A stretch of 64,000 nucleotides of DNA from Pseudisothecium myosuroides (GCA_951799445.1 OX637293.1:992001-1056000); one strand, 5' to 3'; counted from the stretch's first letter, positions 46,399-57,615 are shown. The notes: generated from the sequence alone by a model not told the origin. Made by a program: numbers and translations.

Positions 46399-47371
46399 CC
46401 CCTCACCGCCCAAGGCCATTTTGGGTTCAAAAACATCACTACTTTTGAAGTGATATAGATCGAAATGTCACTAAGCTATAGAGATCTTAACCGTACAATC
46501 TTGTAGTGTACATGTTGTACATGATGTGTATCAAATTTGAAGTCATTTGACCGGATAGATTGCGAGATTATAATGTTTTAGTGTTGAAAAAGGATGCTGA
46601 AATTTTCCTAAAAACACATTTAGAGGCAAAATTTGATTTCTAAACCTAATCAAATGAAAAAACTTTAAACTATAAAGTTATTCAAAACCAACATACAAAC
46701 ACATTGATGAAAAAAAATATCATTCAATTGACTCAATGTGCTTGCAAAATAGCTTGCAAATGTCAAAAAATAGGCAAGAAAAGTTGCAGAAAACACAGAC
46801 GAGGCTGAACCTCCTTCTACTAAAATGCTTCTCAGTCATTCATAACTTCTTGGATTGATATGAAATTTTAGCCACACAAACTAGACTATTATTCGCAACT
46901 TTCTCAAAAAATTTTATTGGAAATGGACACTGTATGAAGAAGATACAAGCCGCCGAAGTTCACTGTAGTCCAAGAATGTCGGGATTTTGAATTTCGAATT
47001 GCTCCCAATCATTCAAAACAACTTGGATTGACGTGAAAATTTTACCACAATAATTAGACTTCAAAAGTATTATAATCCAACAAATTTTATTGAAATCTAA
47101 CAACGGATGAAGGAAATACAAGCCCTCGAAGTTGCAGCCATGAATTGCACTTTGGTGAATCAAATTGAACCTGTGAACTTCGATTGGCTTCCACCAAAAA
47201 ATCATTACCTCTTGGATTGATCTGAAAATTTTACCACACAAACTAGAAGAGAAGGCGCAAATTTCTCAACAAGTTTTATTGAATTTGGACATCGGATGCA
47301 AAAGTTACAATACTTTGAATTGGACTTGAAACTGTGTGAGGACACTTTTGGGCCCCTTGGGCGGTGAGGGG
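46399..47371 (+). mobile_element. C-family TTAA element C2 (973 bp)
   Basis: TTAA (46395-46398) | CCCCTCACCGCCCAAGG ... ccttgggcggtgagggg | TTCA (47372-47375, a one-base decay of TTAA). The inverted ends match for about 18 bp. Same family and orientation as C1. Confidence 0.8.
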
Positions 47372-47375
47372 TTCA

Positions 47376-47704
47376 AGTGAGACATTTTAAATAGAATGGC
47401 AAGTGTCCATGATATTCTAGAATGTAGGGTCAAATTAGGGTGTAAGGAACGCGGCGACCTAAAAGAGTCCAATGGCTGATAGAGAATCCTTCTATGCAAG
47501 ACAATCTTTCTATGTAAGACAAAAATGCGAATGTTCATCCTTGGAGTTTTATGTGAAAAGCGAAATCTAGCATATTAGTAGTTTGACCTTCAACTGATGG
47601 ATTCTTTTAAGCAAATGATTCGCTGGATACCAGAATCAAAGGATGATTTCCACATTCAGCGTTCCAGCGTTCCAGGGGGCTCAGCTAGCGGACGGCCATT
47701 TGCA
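47376..47704. other. No gene seen
   Basis: Spacer between C2 and the SABATH2 promoter block. Nothing recognisable. Confidence 0.4.
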
Positions 47705-47985
47705 CACAGCTTTTGGAGATTCGAAGTCAAGCAGGTATGTCAAGCAGGTATGTCAAACAGAGATGCTTGCTTTTCCAGAAATATACATATAAAACGAAGC
47801 ATTACAAAAGGGCCAAGATGCGATGTTCCTCGGTGGAAAATTATCATCATTTTCTCACTGACAGAAGGGAGCATGAGTGTGCACGTGGTAACTGCACGTC
47901 AATGGCAGCCAGGTATTCTTCCATGCATTTCTAACTCCAAATCAGCTGTTCGTACGAATTGGGTATCTGTTCTTCTAACACTCTA
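47705..47985 (+). promoter_or_regulatory. Conserved upstream block of SABATH2 with TATA box
   Basis: Counterpart of 5090-4817. TATA-like catataaaac at 47786-47795 matches the SABATH1 position. Homology stops exactly at a transposon (47987-48731) and resumes after it. Confidence 0.6.
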
Positions 47986-47986
47986 A

Positions 47987-48731
47987 GAGCATCTGCACTC
48001 TGCAGTGCATGACCGGGAACAGGGACAGTAACGAATTTCCGAGTGGAGGGGGTGGCGGATCTCATTCTTTTACTTGACCCAATGCTAAGCAGGCAATCCA
48101 AACCTCAGTTGGACTTTTATCTATTATAAATAGGAGAAGAAATTATTCTACATTAAAAAAAGATTTTCTCATGCAAAATAGAGAAGGTTCAATTAATTGG
48201 CACACACAACAATGCTCAAAAAGGGGTCAAGCTTATAGTTGTTACGAGCCTCCTGCGGAAGCCGTTTTACCCCCCCTGTTTTACCCCTGGGAAAAACGCA
48301 GGAAATTTTTATTTGCGAGGCATGATAAAATTTGCAAATTTTTGAATTCATATTTGCATTCGGAGGCCCCAAATTAGCTAGGAGAGGTCTAGAACATACC
48401 TAGAGATGGCACAAAATAGAAGGTAGGTTTTTTTACATTGACCCCTGGCTTTACCTCCGCAAGAGGCTCGTTGCACAACTATAAGCTCAACCCTCGAAAA
48501 GGTATGACAATTATGAATTTCCTTGTCATGAGCCAAGTTGCAAGTCCTTCATATTTTCCAACTTGCCGGATTTGGTAACTTGCCAACTTGCCGGATTTGG
48601 GAGGGAAAATAGCGGGCCCGGGAATAAGGGAGACCAGGCAATACCGATTGCATTGGCAAGGGGAGAGTTTCTGGAGTTGCCTTTTCATTTTGCCGTTACC
48701 GTGTTAGAAGCCGGTTCCATTGCAGATGCTC
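47987..48731. mobile_element. PIF/Harbinger-like element in the SABATH2 leader (745 bp)
   Basis: Perfect 11-bp inverted ends GAGCATCTGCA / TGCAGATGCTC. Flanks are TAA (47984-47986) and GAA (48732-48734). SABATH1 has the uninterrupted sequence actcgaactc here, confirming a 3-bp duplication. No transposase. It separates the TATA region from the ATG. Confidence 0.8.
48229..48487. mobile_element. MITE nested in the SABATH2-leader element
   Basis: Inverted ends agcttatagttgttacgagc and the inverse of gctcgttgcacaactataag. The interior is related to the MITE at 37398-37653. So three layers are stacked: gene leader, PIF-like element, MITE. Confidence 0.65.
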
Positions 48732-48911
48732 GAACACCTTGATTCAGCATATTCCGGTTCTTGTTTGCATGTTGTCTGAGTGATAAATAGGATCATGCTT
48801 AACGCGACTTACAGGAGGTTTGCATGCATAAGGACACCGTGGCTTCGATATAGAAGCTTAGTTTGAAGTTTGCAGCATTATCGAATTGCATAGACGTGTA
48901 CTGTTTTAGCT

Positions 48912-50949
48912 ATGGATGGTGCATCAGCAGCTGGAGGTGAGGTTTGTGGTGATACGATGGCCAGGCCTGGAGGCGAAGAGAAAACGATGAAGATTGTGCG
49001 AACCACATCTGGGATGGCGAGTGCAGGCGAAGAGAAAACGATGAAGATTGTGCGAACCACATCTGGGATGGCGGGTGCAGGCGAAGAGAAAACGATGAAG
49101 AGATTGCGAACCACATCTGGGATGGCGAGTGCAGGCGAAGAGAAAACGATGAAGATTGTGCGAACCACATCTGGGATGGCGGGTGCAGGCGAAGAGAAAA
49201 CGATGAAGATTGTGCGAACCACATCTGGGATGGCGGGTGGCGCAGGAGAGTTCAGCTACACGAGAAACTCATTGCTGCAATCTCAGTCCATAAGTATCTT
49301 GAAGCCGATCTTGGAGCAAGAGATTCAGGAGCTGGAACTATTCAAGGACTGGAGCGGGAGCGCGATTCGTATGGCTGATTTCGGATGCTCTGTGGGCGCG
49401 AATACTCTTGGATATGCGGAGATCTGTTACGAAAATGTGTGCCGAGCAAGGTTGAGCAATGGGAGGAAAGTTCCTGATGAAGTGCAGTATTTCTTCTGTG
49501 ACTTGCCTTCCAATGATTTCAACACTTTGTTCCTTCAATTGGAAGACTGGAGAAAAACGCAAACAAGCATGGAGGATTTCTTATCCACGGCAGTCGCGGG
49601 GTCATTCCATAGACGCCTCTTTCCCAGGGGAAGTCTGCATGTCGCAATCTCTACCCTCGCGGTACATTGGATGTCACAGGTAAGTTCTTTACTTGCAGTT
49701 TGTCGATGCCATTTTCTTAAAACTACTGCAGAAGAGTACGCTTATTTTGTCATTATAGGTGTGTGACACTAATTTACCAATCTGACATTATTTTGAATAA
49801 ATGTAGGTTTAAATATTACTCTATCATATGAATTTCCACAAAAACGACCTAAGCTTCTAGATGATAAATATCCACCACTAAAGGACAAATCAGTATAACT
49901 GAGAAAGGTAGTTCCAGTGTAAAATTTATTGTCAGTCAGGGCATACAATTTAACGAGGTTAATGAAATCATCGCAGTAGACTTGAGTGAAGCTTTCTCAT
50001 GCATTGCACAAACTGAAACTAAGTTGTGGCTATTGCTTTGTTGTCCAGGTGCCTGATGCGGTGTTAGACAAATCTTCACCTGCTTATAACAAGGGGAGAG
50101 TGTGGATAGACGATAACAAGAATGCTGCAACAGTGCAAGCCTTCAAGCAGACTGCAAGGCAAGATCTTCATAATTTTTTGCTATCTCGAGCAGATGAAGT
50201 TGTCCCGGGTGGTTTTGTTCTCATTTACGCTATGGGCAATGCGGACGGACGTAATCCAGAGATTCAGTGGGCTAGGGATGGGGAGTATTCAGGGCCCTAT
50301 AGTAAAGTCTTTGAAGCTACGTGGGAAGAACTAGTCATTGAGGTATTCTCTAGTTCACTCATGTCAAATTGTCTTAAAAAGGCTTTCAACACATTTCCGA
50401 TTTTTCTTTGGAAACCAAAACTTTCTGCATGTTTTAATTATTACTTAAGCTCTACCCTTGGGGGGAGACTCAATGAAGAGATTCTGAGCATGCAAAGTTC
50501 CGTGCACAGCTGGCCAGTGGGATGATCTAGTCCATCACATGTCAATGACTTTCTTACCAATTTATGGAGAGGTTTCAATGCAGGGTATAATAGAAGAAGA
50601 AAGAAGAGATACCTTCAACGTTCCAATCTACAGTCATAGTGTGGACGACATGAAAGAAGTAGTAGAGTCCACGAATGCTTTCCACATCAAACGGTGTGAG
50701 ATCAAGCGCCAAAGCTACTTCGGGCCAAAGGAAGTGGAGCGGATTATTGCTGACCCTAAGGCATATGGCCGGTTCACAAAAAATTTCACGAAGAGCGTTC
50801 TGAATCCAATCATGGTGGAGCATATTGGTAAAGAGAAGTGCCAACAGTTTTTTGAACGCTTGGAGAGAAATGCTGCTACAGCTGCGCGAGAGAAGAGGGT
50901 GTCCAGCCTTCCCGTGGATTGCATATTGGCCGTTCTGATCCGAAAATAG
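48912..50949 (+). CDS. SABATH-family carboxyl methyltransferase (SABATH2), three exons, with N-terminal repeat expansion
   Basis: Exons 48912-49679, 50049-50342 and 50584-50949 give 475 aa. GT-AG introns at the same phase-0 positions as SABATH1; exon 2 is 294 nt in both. All family motifs are present 72 residues later than in SABATH1: SYTRNSLLQ at about 115, ADFGCSVGAN at 155-164, CDLPSNDFN at 196-204, GSFHRRLFP at 230-238 and HWMSQVP at the first junction. The predicted role is SAM-dependent methylation of a small carboxylic acid; substrate unknown. Exon 1 carries five 18-residue repeats (GEEKTMKIVRTTSGMAGA type) where SABATH1 has one, adding 72 residues before the segment that caps the active site in this family. 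The first ATG is chosen because its context matches SABATH1; internal Met codons in each repeat could also serve. No stop or frameshift is seen. The leader is interrupted by a 745-bp transposon, so expression may differ from SABATH1. Confidence 0.9.
48972..49241 (+). repeat. Coding minisatellite, five 54-bp units
   Basis: Units start at 48972, 49026, 49080, 49134 and 49188, exactly 54 bp apart and nearly identical. The period is a multiple of three, so the frame is kept. Units 1, 3 carry an AGT-type Ser and 2, 4, 5 a GGT-type Gly near the end; unit 3 has a rearranged aagagattgcg. High identity suggests recent expansion. Confidence 0.95.
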
Positions 50950-53678
50950 GTTTGTGTATGATCTGAAAATAGGTCCGGGGAGAATTTGAGACAAAACTAG
51001 TTGGATCGATAATTATTTGTATTTCTCTACCGGTAGATGTTTTTTCATTGATATGTTTCAGCGATTTTGTCCCCCAGGCCAGTGGACTTGTGCGGTGGTG
51101 TTCCACGCGTTTTTTGAACTTTTACATCACTGAAGGTGCAGGCCGAATTGAGTGTCTTTTCGATTCTGTATTAATTTAGCTTGGCAGACCATATCCAAGA
51201 CCAACAACAAAATTGCCAAAACTTACTTAGTCCTAATTGAATTGTAGGAACTATGTACAGATAGTAAATGCATTTAAAAATTTGGTATTACATTATATGA
51301 ACTCCTTCAAAATCTCCAAATCGTGAAGACATGTCGAGCATTCTCTTGCTGCAGGAGTTTGATGCATGTTTTGTTTGATTTTATTGTGCTGTATGTCTGT
51401 AAGGCGATGGTCTACAGAGTTAATCTCGAGTCCGAGTAAGAATAGAATAAGCCCGGGAATAAGCACACTACGACGAATTTGCTGCATGAGAAGTGTTCGG
51501 AGTATCGGTTATTGATTAATGAGCGCGCGGTCATTGGAGCAGTCGTCATGAGTGATCAACTAGGAGTGTGAATTAGTCATTTCGGTTCGTATCAATTTAG
51601 CGTCACGTACGTCAGTTGAATTCAAGGTATACATGAGGATGCGTTGCGCTAGTTTGATTCTTCTTATTCGCGGAATACCCACCTGAACGATCAGATGTGA
51701 TGTTGTCTGATCGAGACTTTTTCTGGAACTCAAGACTACGATGCGTATTGTGAAGTGAATTTCAACTTTTCAAGACTGTAGCTTTTGCCGTGCGGAAAAA
51801 AAATACTGATTGCAGCATCACCTGAAAATAGTCGTGGTTATGATGCTATGTTAATGCGTTTTGGTAGAAGGAACCTTAATTTGTCCTTTGAACAGTAACC
51901 TGAAAATTTTAGTTTCATTTCTTCAGCATAGTTGGATGCATGTGTGTGTAGCCGTGTAGGTGAGTGGGAGAAATTTGTCATTGAATTATCGATGTCGTTA
52001 GGAACTTGCTGTCGTGCGTGGATTATTTTTTCTGGTCGCAGACTCCGAGCTAGCCTTCATGAAAGTGATTTACTCAGATTCATTAGGCCTTGTTTGAGTC
52101 TTATTGCCCCAAAATCAGCGCCGCTGTCACCAGGGATGGGTATCCTAAATCAGCAAAACAAGCACCGCAGCTTCTCCGTGATCCCAGTGCTGAAGGAAAT
52201 ACAGATGGCTAATTTTTGTCTGAATCCAACGATACCATTCACTTGCAATTGATAAGTTCGTTCATTTAGACCATTATGCCATCATGCTCTCAGTCTCATG
52301 AGTAAGAGAGTAATGAAGATTGAACTACAACTACGAAAGCAGAGTGAAGTCAGCCAACTCTGAATCATGAATCATGAACTGTAGAGTGAAGTCAGCCAAC
52401 CCTGTGACTCCGCGAGCCCATGGAGGACAGTGTGGTCTGGATTTCATGCCTAAAATTAAGCAATGTATTAAATAGTGAGGGCCTGTACACACAATCTTAT
52501 CTGTGACCAGAAAATACTTGATCATTAGACAGAGTTCAATATTTAAGTTAGATAGCTTTTAGCTTTAGATTCAAACGCATGCGGGCACTCACAGATTGAC
52601 CAACGAGGTAAGTTCTAAAGTGCGATTCGTTGAATCTGATCCGGTCTCGAATTTCGGATGCCTATTCTAGGGACTGCCATGCTTAGTTCTGAAATACTCA
52701 AGCACTGTAAGCTACAGTAATGAATTCCAAGAGAAGGATTCTCTAACAGTCTGACAACCAAAAAAGTTCCTGAAACGGTCCACAAATTGTGTACTTTCAC
52801 CGTTATGCATAATGAAATCACTTGGTTGTCAATTTGGTTTTAATTTCGTTTGATGCTATCTTTAGTTTACAGCATGGAATGTATGTGGACAAGTGGTTTC
52901 CACTTTAGTACAGTGGTGCCGATAAAGTTGATCGGTGACAGTACTGGCTAGGGCTTTGTATTTTGTAATGAAGCACGGGAATGCAGATTGGATGTGGCAA
53001 ATGGACGGATAAGCGAGTGCTGGAGCATTAGCTCACTGCAAGCTGAAGCATTAGCATTTTGGAAGCTGAAGGATTAGCACATGTTTGAAAACGTTAGATT
53101 ATAGTTGCTGGATACCGGTAGCTTGTGAATCAGGTTCCGTGACCAGTCCAGGTTTGCAGGAAACTCAGTGTACAGTACCCAGAAGCAATGATATGGACAT
53201 CCTATTTTGCCATTCAAAAGAATTTTGTATTTTGCGGAGGGCTTGCCCTCTGGTTCACTGTACAGTTTCTATTATCAATGGAATTGTCCGTGTTTAAAAG
53301 GGAAAATAAAAATAAATAAAAATTTATAATATAAAATGTAATTGGCATTTTTTTGTGATTTCGTCTTGCATAATGAAAATTCAGTTCTTATGCAATTCTA
53401 AATTTCCAATCAAGCATACCAAATTTGGATTTAAAAAAAGAAAAACTCCATTTTGGGTGAATTGTTTCGTTTAAAATTCTTGGTTTTACATGATGATTGA
53501 TTGAAAAACATTGGTGATAAAAAAAAATTAATTTGATTGCATAGATATGTAGGAGACATCCATACACACATCTTACATATTAAAAAACACCCCATTGGGT
53601 ATCAAAAATATGGTCTATGAAGTATTTAATGTGAGGTATCATATGACTAAATTTTGTTAAAGAGATGTATGGCCAATT
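50950..53678. other. No gene seen downstream of SABATH2
   Basis: The first 130 bp are the SABATH2 3' flank, similar to the SABATH1 flank. The remaining 2.6 kb is less AT-rich than the transposon tracts but shows no exon I can support; the 106-aa frame at 51932-52252 has no recognisable features. A (U)TTTAGCTTTTAGC-like run lies at 52553-52566. Confidence 0.45.
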
Positions 53679-53695
53679 TCATTAACCCCTAAAGG

Positions 53696-54625
53696 ACCAA
53701 ACACCATTTTTTGGCAACATAGCAACTTTGGGCAACTCACTACGAATGGAAATTTTATTATTTTTCTTTGAAATTTTCACACAAGATGTGCCCGAGGTGT
53801 AGCTTCAAGGCCCAATAATTTTCATAACTTTTGACTACATGGTTAAAAAGTTATTACATGATATGTAATTTTCCACATTCGGCGGGCAGCCCGGGCAGCT
53901 GAAAAAAATACTTTAAAAATTACTTTTTTGAAAAATGAAAATTTGAAATTGATTCCTTAGATTTATATATACATGGGAAGCTTTGAATCATTCCATTTGG
54001 ATTAATGAGTCAAAAGTTATGAGGATTCTTAGTTTGAGTGTAGTTATGAAATCTCTACTCTAAAACAAACTTTGAAGTCCTTTATTTAACTCAATTTTCA
54101 ATATTTTTGAAAAAAAATAAAGAAATTGGATGTAGATTGTTTATTACAACATTACAACCATTGGAATTGACATTTTTCAATTCCATAACGAAATTCTTTA
54201 CAATTTAGTATTTTGAGTCATTCTCTACCTCTTTCTACTTACTATTTTTTCCTATATGTTGTACAATTCCAAATGATCTAAAATTTTTCAAACATGTAGC
54301 CAACTTGCCTTGAAAAATGAATCCAAAAAGTAACCACCATTTTGGACATTTTTTCATACAAATGTGACCTTGTGAAGGGCAGCTGCCCGTTTTTTCGCAA
54401 GGACAAAAAAAGGATTTTTATCAATTCAAACGCTAATATCTTGCAATCCACATGGTGGAAAATTCTGAAATTTTTTCCACATCTTCTTAAACCAGTGTAC
54501 TATAAGATCCTACGGTTATATGTGTTCAAAAATGCTTGTTTTTTTCTAAAATTTGGTACTTGTATTAGAAATGGCAGTTTTGAAGCAATTTTGGTGAAAA
54601 CATACTAGTCAAAAATCTTTAGGGG
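53696..54625 (+). mobile_element. TTAA element B3, A-type left half and B-type right half
   Basis: TTAA (53692-53695) | CCCCTAAAGGACC ... aaatctttagggg | CTAA (54626-54629). The left 370 bp follow A1 (aacacc-ttttttggcaacat, aactacatggttaaaaagtt). The right part follows B1 (atatcttgcaat, aagatcctacggtt, agaaatggcagtttt). The empty site in other E copies has a single TTAA at this point. Confidence 0.8.
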
Positions 54626-54875
54626 CTAAAATGCTGATATTCATAGTGCCATTTTCAAACCGTCCGCTATGAAAATCTAGAACAAATATAGATTTCAGAC
54701 ATCTAAGACTAGTATAGATCTCACACATCTATGAACTACATAGATTTCAAACTGGCCGTTCTAAAAAATCTAGGATTGGTATAGATTTCAGATATCTAGG
54801 ATGCCTTTAGATTTCAAAAATGTAGGACTAGTATACATTTCAGACCAGCCGTTTTGAATTGTTAAAAGTGCCAAA

Positions 54876-55605
54876 GGGTGATTGCATGAAACATTGTTGA
54901 TTTTGTTGCGTTTTCAACAATACTCATGATTTTTTTTTGGAGTACTTTAAAAATAGAAAAATAATTTCTAAAATTTTTAAAAAATATGACTAATGTAAAC
55001 ACCTTTAAGATGAAGGTAACCACTGAAGGAAATTCTTTAAAAAATTCTCTAAGTAAGAGAACTAGAAAAGAGCCAAATTGCTAGAAAATACATACTTTGA
55101 TGTTTTAATTAGTAGAAAATAGGAAAAAACTTAAAGATAAAATATAAAAATTGGCCATTTTTAGCAATTCTATGGAGATGGTCATTCACCAAATAACCCA
55201 CCAAATTAATTTTTTACATGTTTCAAATGCAAGTAGAAAGAGGATCACTTTTGGGACTTCTACACCACATAAAATTAAGTATTTTTAGAATTGCTTTGGA
55301 CTATAGCTACAAGTATACTAAAAGACCATGTCTACCAAATTTCAGCTCCAAATTTGTTTTTATGGGTACTAAATAGTACTAAGAACCTCCAAATTGGCAT
55401 TTGTGACAAAATATCGGGGGCTATTATTAAATAGTAAAACATTTTTTAAAATTTCAAAAAATTAGACAAGGTGTATAATAGTTTTAAGTACCTTGTTTAT
55501 GAATTTTGAGTCATTTGGAGTCAAAATGCCAAAGTTATGGCCAAAAAACTAATCAACATGCAACGTGTGACAAAAAATAGTACAAGTGTTTCAAGCAATC
55601 ATCCC
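54876..55605 (+). mobile_element. GGGTGATTGC-family element F1 (730 bp)
   Basis: GGGTGATTGCATGAAACA ... inverse TGTTTCAAGCAATCATCCC, flanked by AAA on both sides (54873-54875, 55606-55608). E1 shows the uninterrupted target gccaaaagtc, so the duplication is 3 bp. Non-coding. Confidence 0.8.
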
Positions 55606-55645
55606 AAAAGTCAAGGAATATCGCCATTTTAATGAAATTGACCAT

Positions 55646-56180
55646 TTGTAGAGTTTTTTGACAAAATCACCGAATTGCCAAGCTGTCTCCAAGGGTAGGC
55701 CTAGAAGATATAGGGGAGGCAATCCATTTCCGATCAAACAAGTATTCCATGTATCTGGAGGGCGCGGTTCTTCAGTGGGTCAATTTATCAATGTGCAGAA
55801 ATAGACAAAGGAGGATTTCCATAATTTTCCAGATTTTTGTATTGCAAAATGGAATTACCATGAATTTTTGAGCAATAGACCAGGTTCTTTCCATTCTGGT
55901 GAAATGGTTTCTCCAATTCTGACCAAGCGATGGAAACAAAATGGACAATGCTTCATTTATGTGATGGTTAATTGTTGACCAGTCAGTGACGTCAGAATCA
56001 GTCATTTATTCCTCTAGAAATACATGGAAAGAGACCATCCTGCCACAATTGGGGGTGGGGGTGATCGAGAATGGGTTGCCTCCCCTATAGTTAATCAGCT
56101 CGGGGAGTGCGGGCAGGGAGGTGAAGAATGTTATGAACGGTATCAGAAATATCACCTTGGATCTCTCTAGTACTGAGACC
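55646..56180. other. No gene seen
   Basis: Spacer. The minus-strand frames at 55772-56005 and 56006-56410 lack recognisable features; the second overlaps element F2. Confidence 0.4.
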
Positions 56181-56185
56181 TTTAA

Positions 56186-57043
56186 GGTGAAAGGGTGATT
56201 GCAAGAAACACCTACCAATTTTGTTGCGTTTTCACAGTATTCATTTTTTTTTCTAGAGTACTTTAAAATTAGAATTTTTTTTTTAAATTTAAAAAAAAAT
56301 ATGGCCAATGTATAAACCTTTAAGATGAAGATATCCAGGGAAGGAAAAGCATAGAAAAATTCTCTAGATGGGAGAACTAGGAAAGTGCCAAATCTCAAGA
56401 AAATAAACACTTTGGTGCTTTAATTAGTTAAAAATAGTAAATAAATTTTATTTTATTTTATTTTAAATGGACATTTGTAATAACTCTACGGAGATGGTCA
56501 TTCACCAAAAGAACCACCAAAATAATGTATTATGTATTTTGAAATGTAAGAAGAAAGAAGCTCTCTTTGTAGACTTCTACACAATACAAAATTAAGTACT
56601 TTTAAAATTCCTTCATTGCATAGCTACAAGTCTACTAGAAGACCATTCCCTCCAAATTTCAGCTCCAAATTCGTTTTTTTGGGTACTAAATAGTACTAAA
56701 CCCCCCCAAATTGGCAAGTGTGATATGAAATTGGGGGCTATTTTTGGACAGTAAACAAAAAATTAGGCAAGGTGTATAATGGTCATGAGCACGTTCGCTA
56801 TAAATCTTAAATCATTTGGATCCAGAATGCAAAAGTTATATCCAAAAAACAAATCAACATATAGGGGGTGACGCAAAATAGTACAAATGTTTCTTGCAAT
56901 CACCCAAAAATACCCATTCCCGTTTTTCTACCTAATTAATTCCGTCCTGATGTACCAATGGTGCAAATTTTCTTAATAAGAGTGTACTCTGTTGGTACAT
57001 GGTGACGGAATTGGGTACAGAGACGGGAATGGGTGTTTTCACC
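56186..57043. mobile_element. TTAA-flanked MITE J (about 142 bp), split by F2
   Basis: TTAA at 56182-56185 and 57044-57047. The left end reads GGTGAAA, then F2, then ATACCCATTCCCG; the right end inverted is GGTGAAAACACCCATTCCCG. Arms continue (gtaccaa, aattccgtc). Removing F2 and one AAA restores the left end exactly. It is a second TTAA-targeting family with ends unlike CCCCTAAAGG. Confidence 0.75.
56193..56905 (+). mobile_element. GGGTGATTGC-family element F2 (713 bp)
   Basis: GGGTGATTGCAAGAAACA ... inverse ending CACCC, with AAA flanks (56190-56192, 56906-56908). Same orientation as F1. It lies inside MITE J. Confidence 0.8.
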
Positions 57044-57047
57044 TTAA

Positions 57048-57248
57048 TTGCCCATATCAAGCGCCTCTCCTCTCAGTGATGACAATGCCCAGCTCGTCGT
57101 GACATCTCTGACCTCATTTGTCCAGGTTGGTGTCAATTTAGTATATTTCAATTTTCGCTTTGGTATTGTACCGCCCCTGTCCATTGCTTTTGCTATCTGT
57201 GTAGCAGTGTACAATTTCTGTAACGCTGCTGCGGGCACTAGGTGTTAG
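57048..57248 (+). other. Possible gene fragment with a hydrophobic segment
   Basis: An open frame of 66 codons that starts right at the edge of MITE J, with a hydrophobic stretch (PPLSIAFAICVAVY) near its end and a tag|GTTGG-like site inside. Base composition is richer than the surroundings. I do not recognise the protein; it may be the last exon of a lost gene or chance. Confidence 0.25.
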
Positions 57249-57615
57249 TTTGGACGACTTCACTGTAGTATGAAAAAACCCTGGTTTCATTCAGTATTCA
57301 TTTTTTTGGTTAAAGGTACTAGAGTGCATTTTCAGTGTATGGTATTGCAAATTCCCTCTTTACAATATTATTGATTTTTCTAAAGAAGAAGATGTTTAAC
57401 CCTTAAAGGACAAAGGGATAACCCTTGAAATCATCCTTTGGCATTACCGTGTGAATCATTGGTTTATAAAATTGTGAAAGCCCTCATTAGAAGTCAAGCT
57501 ACCGTGGAGAAGATCTCCCCTTTTCACAACAAATTCCGAGGATGAATAGTTGCACTTCTGTCCTATACAGTTTGATTCTCTATCATCCATCAGCTACAGA
57601 ATGGCCCCTCGTGGT
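57249..57615. other. No gene seen
   Basis: Spacer. A lone TTAACCCTTAAAGGACAAAG at about 57393 resembles the TTAA-element end, but no partner end is clear. Confidence 0.4.

Larger units (their letters stand above)
53679..55645 (+). mobile_element. E-family MITE (E3) split by two other elements
   Basis: Left end ATGGCCAATTTCATTAA, right end the inverse of taatgaaattgaccat, as in E1 (60956-61259) and E4 (about 63425-63734). Inside it are the TTAA element at 53696-54625 and element F1 at 54876-55605. With these removed it reads straight through in register with E1. Confidence 0.8.

Noticed and set aside
48878..49224. Repetitive minus-strand frames opposite SABATH2 exon 1
   Set aside because: They are the antisense of the 54-bp coding repeats; the period of 54 keeps all frames open.
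51932..52252. 106-aa plus-strand frame downstream of SABATH2
   Set aside because: No recognisable domain or splice context; likely chance.
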